A stretch of 64,000 bases of DNA from AP-15 sp963703665 (GCA_963703665.1 CAVPFB010000006.1:1-64000), one strand, 5' to 3'. Shown: positions 37,863 to 47,333, counted from the first letter of the stretch. Made by a program: numbers and translations. The notes: a model not told the origin generated them from the sequence alone.

Positions 37863-38849
37863 TCAGGGCACCAGCACGGCAGCACCCTGCAACGCGCCAT
37901 TGCGCAGGTCGGCAAGCGCTTCGTTCGCCCGAGCCAGCGGGTAGGGGATGGTTTCGGTCCTGCATCCCGGCCTGCGGCGCCAACGCCAGAAATTCCTCGG
38001 CGTCGCGCCGCGTCAGATTGGCGACCGAGCGCAAGACCCGCTCCTCCCATAGAATTCCGTACGGGAAGGACGGGATGTCGCTCATATGGATGCCGCCGCA
38101 GACGACCGTGCCGCCCTTCTTGGTCGCGGCCAGCGCCGCCGGCACCAGCGCGCCGACCGGGGCAAAGATCAGCGCGGCGTCGAGCGGCTCGGGCGGCGGC
38201 ATCGTCGAATCCCCGGCCCATTCGGCGCCGAGCCGACGCGCGAAATCCTGCGCCGAGCTGTCGCCCGGCCGGGTAAACGCGAAGATGCCGCCGGCCCTGG
38301 TGGCGCGCAATCTGGGCGACGATATGGGCGGCGGCGCCAAACCCGTAGATGCCGACCCGGTTCGCCTCGCCGGCCATGCGCAAGCGTGCGGTAGCCGATC
38401 AGCCCGGCGCACATCAGCGGCGCCGCCTCGACATCGCCGTAGCGGCGGATCGATCGCAAAACAGTAGCGCTGGTCGGCGACGGTCAGCTCGGCGTAGCCG
38501 CCATCGATCTGGTAGCCGGTGAAGCGCGCGCGGTCGCACAAGTTCTCGCGGCCGCCGCGGCAGTATTCGCACACCCCGCAGGTCCAGCCGAGCCAGGGCA
38601 CGCCGACCCGGTCGCCGATCGCGAAGCGGTCGACTTCGCTTCCCTTCTCGACGACGGTGCCGACGATCTCGTGACCCAGCACGAGCGGCAATTTGGGATC
38701 GGCCAACTCGCCATCGAGGACGTGCAGATCGGTCCGGCACACGGCGCAGGCCCGACCGCGATCAGCACCTGCTGCGGTCCCGGCCGCGGCTGCGGCAGTT
38801 CCGCGGCGACGAGCGGCTGCCCGGCTGCCGTCAATAATTCCGCACGCAT
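37863..38849 (-). CDS. Zinc-dependent alcohol dehydrogenase (frame broken about five times)
   Basis: Pieces in three frames assemble into a classical zinc ADH of about 328 residues: MRAELLTAAGQPLVAAELPQ; CRTDLHVLDGELADPKLPLV; LGHEIVGTVVEKGSEVD; structural zinc CGVCEYCRGGRENLC; GDVEAAPLMCAGLIGYRTL; the NAD motif VGIYGFGAAAHIVAQIA; GGTVVCGGIHMSDIPSFPYG; and the tail IPYPLARANEALADLRNGAL. Breaks are near 38735, 38452, 38393, 38310 and 37967; at the last, deleting one base restores the tail and the stop at 37863. All catalytic and structural zinc ligands survive, so I read it as a functional gene with sequence errors. Confidence 0.78.
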
Positions 38850-38909
38850 GGCTTTACTCCCGGCGCGCCAAGTTTGACATTCAACGCTTCACGGCGCGGT
38901 ATTGTCGCC

Positions 38910-39227
38910 ATGCTTCGCATTCAGCGCGTTTCGGCCGCCCTCGCGACGAGTTTCCTGGGCTGTCGCTCGGCGCCTGCCATCTCGCCCCCGCCGGCGGGAT
39001 GGCCGAGCGCTGCGCCGACCTGATGCGGCAGGCCTATCCGGGCGCCGACATCGACATCACCAAAAGCGAGCGCCGCGGCAACGAGCCTCACCACGATCGT
39101 CGCCCATGTCGAAGGGGTGCGCAGCGACGTGCCGCCGCACGCGCCGCTGCCGCGCCGCCTGGCCGTCGAGTGCCGCTTCGACAGCGACATCCTGACCGGG
39201 TTCCGCTGGACCACGGGTCCGACTTGA
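38910..39227 (+). CDS. Small lipoprotein of unknown function (frame broken twice)
   Basis: From the ATG at 38910 (MLRIQRVSAALAT) the frame shifts near 38955 to FPGLSLGACHLAPAGGMAER and CADLMRQAYPGADIDITKSE, then back near 39075 to SLTTIVAHVEGVRSDVPPHA and LAVECRFDSDILTGFRWTTG with a stop at 39227. Joined, this is a lipoprotein of about 105 residues with lipobox LGAC and paired Cys residues. I recognise it as a conserved alphaproteobacterial hypothetical type, function unknown. No single frame codes for more than a third of it. Confidence 0.5.
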
Positions 39228-39318
39228 CCCGGTTGCGCTCCGGGGCAGCTTGGGGCTGGCACCGGAGCCCTGCTCTCGTCCATACTTGGGCAAAACCGCG
39301 GCGAAAGGGGTAGGAGAG

Positions 39319-40129
39319 ATGGATATCGGCCCGGCGACGGCGGCGACAGACCGAACCGCGACCGGCTTTGGCGCAATCCGCGGCGGCCGCAGACGCGGGA
39401 GGCGCCTCGCCGCCCCGCTGCATCAGTTCTTCGCGACCTCTCCGGTTGCCTGCCCCTATGTCCCGGGCCGCGCCGAACGCAAGCTTATCGTCGAGCTCGG
39501 CGGCAGCGAGGCGGCCTGGGTTCTATGACGAGTTGTCGCGCGCCGGGTTTCGCCGCAGCCACCGCTTCGCCTACCGGCCGGCGTGCCGCGTCTGCACCGC
39601 CTGCGTGCCGGTGCGCATTGCCGTCGACCACTTTCAACGACACCCGCTCGACCCGGCGGGTCCGCAACGCCAACCGCGACCTCGCCGGCAACCTCGCCCA
39701 CGCCCGCGCGACGCAGGAGCAGTTCCGGCTGTTCTCGGCCTATCAGCGGGCCCGGCACGGCGACAGCGAGATGGCGACGATGACCTATGCCGATTACCGC
39801 GGAATGGTCGAGGACAGCCCGGTGCACACCGGATCGCGGAGTTCCGCGACGCCGCCGGGACGCTGCTCGCCGCCTCGCTGATCGATCTGCTCGATGACGG
39901 CGTCTCGGCCGTCTACAGCGTTTACGACCCGCACCAGACGAAACGCAGTCTCGGCACCTGGAGCATCCTGTGGCTGGTCGAGGACTGCCGGCGGCGTCGC
40001 CACCCCTATGTCTATCTCGGCTATTGGATCGCCGAGAGCTCGAAGATGGCCTACAAGGCGCGCTTCCCCGCGCTCGAGCAGCTGACCGCCGAGGGCTGGG
40101 TCGATTTCGCGGTGAGTGAAATCCGCTGA
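39319..40129 (+). CDS. bpt: Aspartate/glutamate leucyltransferase Bpt (arginyltransferase family; frame broken three times)
   Basis: Bpt attaches Leu from leucyl-tRNA to proteins with N-terminal Asp/Glu, marking them for ClpS/ClpAP. The parts seen are HQFFATSPVACPYVPGRAER, then ELSRAGFRRSHRFAYRPACR, RVRNANRDLAGNLAHARATQ, ATMTYADYRGMVEDSPVHT, LIDLLDDGVSAVYSVYDPHQ and a C-terminal PYVYLGYWIAESSKMAYKAR. Breaks near 39520, 39630 and 39830 are each repaired by one base. Every conserved block of the ATE N and C domains is present. It stands alone. Confidence 0.85.
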
Positions 40130-40144
40130 CGATTTTGTTCTTTA

Positions 40145-40236
40145 GTCATCGCCTCGGCCGGACTTGATCCGGCCACCCACGTCTTACCGCGGAAGCCCAA
40201 GAGTGGAATCACCGGATCGAGCCCGGTGACGACGAC
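40145..40236. repeat. Intergenic palindromic repeat
   Basis: Left arm GTCATCGCCTCGGCCGGACT and right arm ATCGAGCCCGGTGACGACGA enclose about 50 bases. The core CTTGATCCGGCC recurs, inverted, in the element after korB (13066-13105). It is a typical alphaproteobacterial dispersed element. Confidence 0.5.
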
Positions 40237-40309
40237 CTGAGTGGAGCTTTTGCACCGCAATCAACTTGCCGGAATCTGTGGTGAGGCGAAGGAAGGAAGC
40301 ACCGCGAAC

Positions 40310-41671
40310 GTGGCGATCGGAATCCTCGATTCGGCGATGTTCGCCGACATGTTCGGCACCGCGGCGATGCGCGCGGTGTTCGGCGACACCGCTTTCCTCG
40401 CCCGCTGCGCCGAGGTCGAGGCCGCCCTCGCCTGCGCCCAGGCCCGGCTGGGCATGATCCCGGCCGAGGCGGCGACGGCGATCGGCGAGGCGGCGGCGGC
40501 TATCGCCCAGAAGCCCGAAACCCTCGATCTAGCCCGCCTGAAGCGCGAGACCGAGACCGTCGGCTACCCGATCCTGCCGCTGGTCCGCCAGCTCGCCGAG
40601 CATGCCGGCGAGGCCGGGCGCTGGCTGCATTGGGGAGCCACCACCCAGGACATCATGGACACCGCAATCGTCCTGCAGATCCGCGCCGGGCTCGACCTGC
40701 TCGAAGCCGACCTCGCCGCCTCGCGCGGCCATCTGGCCGACCTTGCCCGGCGTCATCGCGACACGCCGATGGCCGGCCGCACCCATCTGCAGCACGCGCT
40801 GCCGGTGACCTTCGGCTACAAGGCAGCGGTCTGGCTCTCGGCGCTGGACCGCCACGCCGCCCGCTTCGCCGAGCTGCGCCCGCGCGTGCTGCTGGCCCAG
40901 TTCGGCGGCGCCGCCGGCACCCTCGCCTCGCTCGGCAACGGCGATGCGGCGATCCGCAGCCGCACCGAGCTGGCCCGCGAGCTCGGCCTCGGCGACCCGC
41001 CGATCACCTGGCACGTCGCGCGCGACGGCATCGTCGAGACCGTGCAGCTCTTGGCCCTCGTCGCCGGCAGCCTCGGGAAGATTGCGCTCGACGTGATGCT
41101 GATGTCGGCGACCGAGTTCGGCGAGGCGGCCGAGCCCTTTGTCGCCGGCCGCGGCTCGAGCTCGACGATGCCGCAAAAAAGGAACCCGATCTCGTGCGAA
41201 CTGATCCTCGCCGCCGCCAAGGTGCTGCGCCAGCAGGCCGGCCTCGTGCTCGACGCGATGATTGCCGATTTCGAGCGCGCGACCGGCCCGTGGCACGTCG
41301 AATGGGTGGCGGTGCCCGAGGCCTTCGGCTACGCCGCCGGCGCCTTCCACCAGTCGCGCTTTCTGCTGGGCGGGCTGATCGTCGACCCCGCCCGCATGGC
41401 CAAGAACCTCGGCATGACCCACGGGCTGATCGTCGCCGAGGCGGTGATGATGGGCCTCGCTCCGCTGACCGGCCGCAACGAGGCGCACGACCTTGTCTAC
41501 GACGCCTGCCGGCAGGCGATCGAAACCGACCGCCCGCTGCTCGATGTGCTGCTCGACACCCCGGCCGTCGCGGGCCCGCTCGGCCCCGACAAGCTGCGCG
41601 CGCTGACCGACCCCGCCAACTATCTCGGCGCCGCCCCGATGATGGTCGACCAGCTGCTCGCCGCTCGCTGA
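40310..41671 (+). CDS. Class II fumarase/aspartase-superfamily lyase, PcaB-like (3-carboxy-cis,cis-muconate cycloisomerase family)
   Basis: An intact 453-residue lyase: MFADMFGTAAMRAVFGDTAF, WLHWGATTQDIMDTAIVLQI, GRTHLQHALPVTFGYKAAVW and the signature GRGSSSTMPQKRNPISCELI, then a C-terminal domain of the PcaB/PurB type. The short C-terminal half and TMPQKRNP favour the carboxymuconate-cyclase or adenylosuccinate-lyase-like side over fumarase. No other protocatechuate genes are beside it, so the substrate remains open. The GTG at 40310 follows AAGGAAG; a further upstream GTG lies inside the repeat and is unlikely. Confidence 0.78.
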   Translation: MAIGILDSAMFADMFGTAAMRAVFGDTAFLARCAEVEAALACAQARLGMIPAEAATAIGEAAAAIAQKPETLDLARLKRETETVGYPILPLVRQLAEHAGEAGRWLHWGATTQDIMDTAIVLQIRAGLDLLEADLAASRGHLADLARRHRDTPMAGRTHLQHALPVTFGYKAAVWLSALDRHAARFAELRPRVLLAQFGGAAGTLASLGNGDAAIRSRTELARELGLGDPPITWHVARDGIVETVQLLALVAGSLGKIALDVMLMSATEFGEAAEPFVAGRGSSSTMPQKRNPISCELILAAAKVLRQQAGLVLDAMIADFERATGPWHVEWVAVPEAFGYAAGAFHQSRFLLGGLIVDPARMAKNLGMTHGLIVAEAVMMGLAPLTGRNEAHDLVYDACRQAIETDRPLLDVLLDTPAVAGPLGPDKLRALTDPANYLGAAPMMVDQLLAAR

Positions 41672-41801
41672 CCTCCCGCCCGAAGCCGGCGATAGAAGAG
41701 TGCTTGAAGGTCGCGGCGGTTTGGATCAAGACCGGGCAGGCAGGGCAGCGCGGCCAGCCGGCGCGCGGTGCCGCTGCCGGCTGAGCCGGGGGGTCGATCC
41801 C

Positions 41802-42203
41802 ATGCCTAGGCTGACCTTGCGCATCGACTTTGACCGCGATCGGGCGATCGGCCCGGGCAAGATCAAGCTGTTGGAGCTGATCGACAGCCTGGGCTCGATC
41901 GCCGCCGCCGGACGGCAGATGGGCATGTCCTATCGCCGCGCCTGGCTGTTGGTTGACAGCGTGAACCGCTGCTTTCGCGAGCCGGTGGTCGCCTCGCAGG
42001 CGGGCGGCCAGCATGGCGGCGGCGCCTCTCTGACCGAACTCGGCCGCACGGTTGTGCGCCACTATCGCTCGGTCGAGACTGCGGCGCACGCGGCCGGCGC
42101 CGCCGACATCACCGCCTTGTCGGCAGCACTCGCCGAACCCGGCTCGGAACCCACCGAAACCGCAGGCGGGAAGACCCACCGGCTAGCCCTGAGCGTGACC
42201 TAG
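41802..42203 (+). CDS. ModE-type winged helix-turn-helix regulator (DNA-binding domain only)
   Basis: 133 residues with the ModE N-terminal domain: RAIGPGKIKLLELIDSLGSI, AAAGRQMGMSYRRAWLLVDS and GGASLTELGRTVVRHYRSVE. Full ModE carries two molbindin domains at the C terminus; here these are missing and the tail is short and polar. The separate Mop molbindin gene 1 kb away could supply the metal-binding part in trans, but that is speculation. It probably controls molybdenum or tungsten genes. The ATG at 41802 is chosen because the wHTH domain starts right there. Confidence 0.8.
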   Translation: MPRLTLRIDFDRDRAIGPGKIKLLELIDSLGSIAAAGRQMGMSYRRAWLLVDSVNRCFREPVVASQAGGQHGGGASLTELGRTVVRHYRSVETAAHAAGAADITALSAALAEPGSEPTETAGGKTHRLALSVT

Positions 42204-42238
42204 TCCGGGCGTCCGGATCGGGCTGCCGTCGCCCGCTT

Positions 42239-43102
42239 TCAAGCGACTTTGGCAGTGAGCTCTGTCGGCCGGCGGGCGAGCACTATCTTCTGTGCCGAGC
42301 GCCCGAAGAAGTGATAGCCCGACCCGCCCTCGGCCAAGAGGTCGAGGAAGGCGTCGGGCGCGGTGATCCGCACACAGCCCAGAACATCGGCACCGCGCCT
42401 GAGAAACGCGTCGGGCAGCATTCCGACCGTGGGTCCGACGACCGTGATCCGGGCCTCGGGCCGGGCCCATGCCAAAAGATCTTCGAGCGTATTGTTGACC
42501 AGGGTCGAGCCGGTGATCAGCACGATTTCGGCCTGCGGCAGGATCTGCGCCGCCTGCTCGGCCGGGCGAAAGAACGGCAGCTCGTCGGCCTTCAGCGTGG
42601 CCGGGTCCTGCTCGAGCACCAGAAAGGGCTGGCCGCGCCGTTTCAGCTCCTTCAAAAACGGGACAAAAGCGCCGACCACCACGACCTTGTCGCCGGGGCG
42701 GATGTCGGTCGCGTCGAAGGCGTCGACGCCCGGGCACAGCTCGACCTCGGGGTGCGGCCGACGCTGCCAGCAATAATCGGCCAGAGCGTTGAGCGCGGCG
42801 ATCCCGACAGCGCGACGAATCCCGTGACCCGACAGCGCATCGCGCGCCAGATCGGCGGCGGCCCGGCCGGCGAGCTTGCCGGGAAAGGGCATCGCCATCG
42901 CCGAGCTCGGGCAGCAGACCGCCTCGGGAATCGTCTTGATCGGCGTGGCGCAGGCTCCGGCGACGCCGTTCGACAGCTTGACCCCGGTAAAGAACAACCC
43001 GACCACGACCCGTTCGACCTTGATCGTGTCGCGTTCGGGGCCGAGGATCGCGTCCACCGCCGCAATCGTTTCCCCGAGGATCGAACCGCCCGCTATCTGC
43101 AT
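42239..43102 (-). CDS. DUF364/DUF4213 Rossmann-like protein, putative metal-handling
   Basis: 287 residues. The N-terminal half (DUF4213-like) has VVVGLFFTGVKLSNGVAGAC, TPIKTIPEAVCCPSSAMAMP and a fold resembling the enolase N terminus; the C-terminal half is the DUF364 Rossmann domain with DIRPGDKVVVVGAFVPFLKE, VLITGSTLVNNTLEDLLAWA and ITVVGPTVGMLPDAFLRRGA. The family is called putative heavy-metal chelation. The start is the ATG after AAGGTG, within 135 bp of the divergent Mop gene and 36 bp from the convergent ModE-like gene, so a role in molybdenum or tungsten handling is likely from context. Confidence 0.82.
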   Translation of the reverse strand: MQIAGGSILGETIAAVDAILGPERDTIKVERVVVGLFFTGVKLSNGVAGACATPIKTIPEAVCCPSSAMAMPFPGKLAGRAAADLARDALSGHGIRRAVGIAALNALADYCWQRRPHPEVELCPGVDAFDATDIRPGDKVVVVGAFVPFLKELKRRGQPFLVLEQDPATLKADELPFFRPAEQAAQILPQAEIVLITGSTLVNNTLEDLLAWARPEARITVVGPTVGMLPDAFLRRGADVLGCVRITAPDAFLDLLAEGGSGYHFFGRSAQKIVLARRPTELTAKVA

Positions 43103-43234
43103 CAAGGGTGCACCTTTCCGCTGGCATCGCCATATCCGACAGGATAGATCGACCGCGCGCCGCAGCAAGGGATTTTGCCCGGCGTCGAAGCGCGCCGGCG
43201 AGCGCCTGCCACGATAACCCAAGAGGAGCGTCCG

Positions 43235-43441
43235 ATGAAGCTCAGCGCCCGCAATCAGCTCAAAGGCAAGATCGTCGCGGTGACCAAGGGTCAGACGACG
43301 GCGCATGTCCGCATCGACATCGGCGGCGGGGTCGTCGTCACCTCGTCGATCACCAACGAGGCGGTCGACGATCTCGGCCTCAAGGTCGGCGACGACGCGT
43401 TTGCGGTCATCAAGGCTTCAGACGTCATGGTCGCCAAGTGA
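43235..43441 (+). CDS. mop: Molbindin (Mop/TOBE domain) molybdate-binding protein
   Basis: A 68-residue single TOBE domain: MKLSARNQLKGKIVAVTKGQ, TTAHVRIDIGGGVVVTSSIT and DLGLKVGDDAFAVIKASDVM are the classical molbindin pattern. Such proteins form hexamers that store molybdate or tungstate. The ATG follows AAGAGGAG. It is divergent from the DUF364 gene with which it probably shares a control region. Confidence 0.93.
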   Translation: MKLSARNQLKGKIVAVTKGQTTAHVRIDIGGGVVVTSSITNEAVDDLGLKVGDDAFAVIKASDVMVAK

Positions 43442-43454
43442 GGCGGATGCCCCC

Positions 43455-45272
43455 TCAGGTCCCGGCCGCTTGAGGCATCGACGGCGCGGCGTCGTCGATG
43501 GCCAGCTGCACGCTGTCGCCGCCGCGCCAGCTGTCGCGGCGCAGATGGCCGGCGAGGTGGATCGCAGCACCCCGCGTTTCGGCAAGGAAACGACCGAGCG
43601 GCGTTTCTCCGACCCGAAAGGCGATCGCGCGCAGCCGCGCACCGTCGAGCGGATCGGCCAGGGTGCAGCGCAGGTGATTGCTGCCGACCGTCTCGGCATG
43701 GATGATGCGCACCGCGGGGAAGACAAAGCGCGGCTCCGGATTGGCGGCGCCGAACGGCGCCAGCCGGTCGAGATGACCGATCAGCTCGGATTGGGCTGCC
43801 GCGACCGAGAGGGCCCCGTCGATGCCGAGCTCGGGGACCAGCGTCTGATGGTCGAGCCCGTCGCCGAGCCGCGCGCTCAGGAACTCTTTTAGCGCATCGA
43901 GCCGGTCGGCCGCGACGGTAAACCCGGCAGCCATTGCATGACCGCCGCCGTCGATCAACAGACCGGCCTGACGCGCGGCGATCACCGCCGGACCCAGCGG
44001 CAGACCGGGGACCGAGCGGCCCGAGCCGCGGCCGATCCCGTTGGCGAGCGCAACGATGATCGCCGGCCGATCGTAGCGCTCCCTGAGGCGCGCGGCGACA
44101 ATCCCAATCACCCCGGGGTGCCAATCGGCGGCCGCCGCAAAAATCAGCACCGGCGATTGCGGTGCCGCTTCGACCGCCGCGATTGCCGACGCCAGGGTGC
44201 GAGCCTCGAGGTCGCGACGCTCGCGGTTGTAACCGTCGAGGCGCTGCGCCAGCTCGGCCGCGAGCCCCGGATCGTCGGTTGCCAGCAGGCGCGCGCCCAA
44301 ATCGGCGGCGCCGACCCGGCCACCGGCATTGACCCGCGGGCCGAGCACATAGCCCAGGTGATGGGCATCGAGCGGATCGCTGACGCCCGCGACCGCGGCC
44401 AATGCTGCGATGCCGGGATTGGCGCCGCGCCGCGCTGCCTTGATCCCTTGCGCCACCAATGCGCGGTTCAGCCCGACCAGTGGGACGACGTCGCATACCG
44501 TGCCGAGCGCCACCAGATCGAGCCAGCCGAGCAGGTCGGGCTCGGCGCGAGGGCCGACGTACCAGCCGGCTGCGCGCAGCGCGCGGTTGACCGCGACGAC
44601 AAGCAGAAAGGCGACGCCAACCGCGGCGAGGCCGCCATGCGGGCTCGCCTCATCGAGCCGGTTCGGATTGACGACCGCGACCGCCCGCGGCAGCAGCGGC
44701 TCGGCGACGTGATGATCGACGACGATAATGTCGAGCCCGCTTTCGGCCCCGTCCGCCAGCGGCAGATGGGCATTCGTGCCGCAATCGACGGTGACGACGA
44801 TCCGCACCCCCTCGCCGCGCAGCCGCAACAGGGCGGCGCTGTTGGGGCCGTAGCCCTCGCGCAGGCGGTCTGGCACGTAAATACGGCTAGGCGCCCCGAT
44901 CGCCGTGAAGAAGCGCGAGAGAAGGGCGGCCGAGGTCGCGCCGTCGACATCGTAATCGCCAAACACCGCGATCGTCTCGCCGTCGCGCACCGCGCGGACC
45001 AGCCGTGAAGCGGCCACCTCCATATCGCGCAAATGCGAGGGGTCGGGCAGCTGGTCACGCAGGCGGGGCGCCAGGAACCACGGCGCATGGTCGAGATCGA
45101 TCCCACGCTGAGCGAGCAGCCGACCGACGATCTCCGGCAGCATCAGCCGCTCGGCGATTTCCCGCCCGGCCCGCGGCTCGTCGCCGCGCCAGCGCCAGCG
45201 GCGGCCGCATGCCGATCGCTCGACCCCCAAAACCTCGACAGGAAAGGCGGCGTCCCCCACGCCGTCCATCAA
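43455..45272 (-). CDS. recJ: Single-stranded-DNA-specific exonuclease RecJ
   Basis: A 605-residue RecJ. The DHH core shows VFGDYDVDGATSAALLSRFF, VDCGTNAHLPL, IVVDHHVAEPLLPRAVAVVN and YVLGPRVNAGGRVGAADLGA; the DHHA1 domain has GGGHAMAAGFTV; a C-terminal OB-like region follows (VRIIHAETVGSNHLRCTLAD). It degrades 5' single strands in recombination and repair. It starts six bases after glpX, so the two form an operon, as in many alphaproteobacteria. The frame is intact. Confidence 0.94.
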   Translation of the reverse strand: MMDGVGDAAFPVEVLGVERSACGRRWRWRGDEPRAGREIAERLMLPEIVGRLLAQRGIDLDHAPWFLAPRLRDQLPDPSHLRDMEVAASRLVRAVRDGETIAVFGDYDVDGATSAALLSRFFTAIGAPSRIYVPDRLREGYGPNSAALLRLRGEGVRIVVTVDCGTNAHLPLADGAESGLDIIVVDHHVAEPLLPRAVAVVNPNRLDEASPHGGLAAVGVAFLLVVAVNRALRAAGWYVGPRAEPDLLGWLDLVALGTVCDVVPLVGLNRALVAQGIKAARRGANPGIAALAAVAGVSDPLDAHHLGYVLGPRVNAGGRVGAADLGARLLATDDPGLAAELAQRLDGYNRERRDLEARTLASAIAAVEAAPQSPVLIFAAAADWHPGVIGIVAARLRERYDRPAIIVALANGIGRGSGRSVPGLPLGPAVIAARQAGLLIDGGGHAMAAGFTVAADRLDALKEFLSARLGDGLDHQTLVPELGIDGALSVAAAQSELIGHLDRLAPFGAANPEPRFVFPAVRIIHAETVGSNHLRCTLADPLDGARLRAIAFRVGETPLGRFLAETRGAAIHLAGHLRRDSWRGGDSVQLAIDDAAPSMPQAAGT

Positions 45273-45278
45273 CCCACC

Positions 45279-46268
45279 TCAGCGCGCAAACGGGGCGAAG
45301 CTTTGCTTGCGGGTAAAGTCGTGGCGGGCCTCGATGTAGCGCACAGTGCCGGATTTCGACCGCATCACGACCGAATGGGTGAAAGCGCCGCCCGGAAAAC
45401 GCCGCACGCCCTTCAGCATGGTGCCGCCGGTGACCCCGGTCGCGGCAAACATCACGTCGCCCGAAGCGAGGTCCAAGAGCTTGTACTTGCGATCGAGGTC
45501 GGCGATGCCGATGCGCCGCGCCCGGGTGCGCTCGTCATCGTTGCGGAACAACAGCCGCCCCTGCATCTGCCCGCCGATGCAGCGCAATGCCGCCGCCGCC
45601 AATACCCCTTCGGGCGCGCCGCCCGAGCCGACATACATGTCGATCCCGGTCTCCGGGCTCGAAGTGGCGATGACGCCGCTGACATCGCCGTCCGAGATCA
45701 AGGCGATGCGGGCGCCGGCTTCGCGCACCTTGGCGATCAGCTCGGCGTGGCGCGGGCGATCGAGGATGCAGACCACCAGATCGGCGACCTCGGCCTGTTT
45801 GGCGCGCGCCAAATTTTTGAGATTGACCGCCGGCGGCTCGTCGAGATCGACGAGATCCTCCGGCAGGCCGCCGCCGACCGCGATTTTGTCCATGTAAACG
45901 TCTGGTGCATTGAGGAAGTGGCCGGCATCGGCCATCGCGATGACGGCAAGCGCGTTGGCGCCGCCTTTGGCGGTGATTGTGGTGCCTTCGAGCGGGTCGA
46001 GGGCGATGTCGATCGGCGGACCGTTTCCGGTGCCGACCTTTTCGCCGATGAAGAGCATCGGCGCCTCGTCGCGCTCGCCCTCGCCGATCACCACCGTGCC
46101 GTCGATCGCCAGGCTGTTCAGCGCCTCGCGCATCGCGTCGACTGCGGCCTGGTCGGCGGCCTTCTCGTCGCCGCGCCCCATCAGGCGCGAGGCGGAGAGC
46201 GCTGCCGCTTCGGTCACCCGCACCGCCTCCAGCGCCAGATTGCGATCCATCTTCGACGTCTCGGTCAT
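45279..46268 (-). CDS. glpX: Class II fructose-1,6-bisphosphatase GlpX
   Basis: 329 residues: RNLALEAVRVTEAAALSASR, GEGERDEAPMLFIGEKVG, the metal-site motif IDIALDPLEGTTITAKGGAN, DRPRHAELIAKVREAGARIA and YVGSGGAPEGVLAAAALRC. It hydrolyses fructose 1,6-bisphosphate in gluconeogenesis. The start at 46268 follows GAGGAAGG; upstream in-frame codons are not needed. In relatives it follows hom directly; here 1.3 kb with other genes on the opposite strand lies between them. Confidence 0.93.
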   Translation of the reverse strand: MTETSKMDRNLALEAVRVTEAAALSASRLMGRGDEKAADQAAVDAMREALNSLAIDGTVVIGEGERDEAPMLFIGEKVGTGNGPPIDIALDPLEGTTITAKGGANALAVIAMADAGHFLNAPDVYMDKIAVGGGLPEDLVDLDEPPAVNLKNLARAKQAEVADLVVCILDRPRHAELIAKVREAGARIALISDGDVSGVIATSSPETGIDMYVGSGGAPEGVLAAAALRCIGGQMQGRLLFRNDDERTRARRIGIADLDRKYKLLDLASGDVMFAATGVTGGTMLKGVRRFPGGAFTHSVVMRSKSGTVRYIEARHDFTRKQSFAPFAR

Positions 46269-46591
46269 GGCCTTCCTCCTCGGCATTGGTCGGTCGGTCG
46301 TCATGATGATCGGAGCCGAGCGGATTATCAAACGCATCGGCCCGTGGCTTGCCGGCGCAGGCCGGCCGAGGTTCGGCGAAGTGGAGCACTCAGGTCGGGC
46401 ATCCGATCGATTCGGCAATGCCCGCAGATCCGGCCCGGCAACAGCGGTGGACTGCTGCGGACCCTATGCGTCGGGTCCGGCGCCGTCAATCTGATCCCGG
46501 CCGCGTCTCGGGATCAGCAAGACGGCGGCGAACCGATGTAATAATCATTAACGCTAGTCAGACGGCACAAACAAACTCGAGGGAGAAATCA

Positions 46592-47010
46592 AATGAAGAC
46601 GACGATCGCCGCGGGTCTGGCTGGCGCTGGGCTGGCCAAGATTTGCAGCAATCGCCTGTTGCGGCAGCAGCGCCTTGCCATGCCGCCGTCGAGCTCGATT
46701 TCGTCTGCGGGCCGCTGAACTCGGAGGATCTGGTCCAAGTGCCGGGGACCGGGTGGATGGCCAACTGATGGTCGCCGGCCAGAACGTCTCGGCAGGGCAA
46801 GTGTTCGGCTGCTTCCAGAGCCACAAGACGCGCTGCACCCAGCCCTGGCGCATGGTCAAATGGGATGCCGCGGCGATGAAGGTGACCCCGGTGATCAGCG
46901 AGCAGGGCAACCCGGAGCTCGGCGACGCGATCGTGGGGCTGCAAGTCGGAGACGAGAGGTTCATCGGCACCTTCCGCGGCGACCGGATCGCCTATTTCTC
47001 GCTGAAATAG
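46592..47010 (+). pseudogene. Remnant of a secreted beta-propeller (SMP-30/gluconolactonase-like) gene with internal deletion
   Basis: An ATG after GGGAGAA opens a signal-like MKTTIAAGLAGAGLA; the frame then shifts near 46637 to AAVELDFVCGPLNSEDLVQV and PGTGWMAN, the usual mature N terminus of a family of about 400-residue secreted propellers. Directly after, in a third frame, comes their C terminus: DGQLMVAGQNVSAGQVFGCF, AAMKVTPVISEQGNPELGDA and VGDERFIGTFRGDRIAYFSL. About 250 residues between the two are missing, joined near 46755. I read it as a deleted, dead gene. The family match is from memory of its termini, so moderate confidence only. Confidence 0.45.
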
Positions 47011-47129
47011 GGTGGCGGCAATATACCCCGGCGACGGCGCTACGGCGGCGCCAGTGGGGTGCAGCGCACGGGTCGATTGCATCCACGCTGGGAAACGGCC
47101 AGGATAATCTTGCATCAAGGGTGGTGGCG

Positions 47130-47333
47130 ATGCTGAAGATTGAGATCGAACGCGAGGCGGACGGGCGTTGGCTGGCCGAGGTGCCGGCGCTCCCCGGCGT
47201 CCTCGCCTACGGCGCTTCCCACGCTGAAGCGCGGACCAAGGCTACCGCGCTCGCCTTTCGAGTGATTGCTGATCGGATCGAGCACGGCGAACCGGTGCCG
47301 GTTGATCCCGCCACCATATTCGTTGCGGCGTGA
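47130..47333 (+). CDS. hicB: HicB-family antitoxin
   Basis: A 67-residue HicB-like domain: MLKIEIEREADGRWLAEVPA, LPGVLAYGASHAEARTKATA and LAFRVIADRIEHGE. It lacks the C-terminal ribbon-helix-helix of long HicB proteins, so it may not bind DNA by itself. Its stop overlaps the GTG of the toxin gene (GTGA), giving coupled translation. The antitoxin-first order is the reverse of E. coli hicAB but common in this short subtype. Confidence 0.85.
   Translation: MLKIEIEREADGRWLAEVPALPGVLAYGASHAEARTKATALAFRVIADRIEHGEPVPVDPATIFVAA

Noticed and set aside
40241..40309. Upstream GTG start for the PcaB-like lyase
   Set aside because: It lies at the edge of a palindromic repeat, has no ribosome site and adds residues outside the family; the GTG at 40310 has AAGGAAG.
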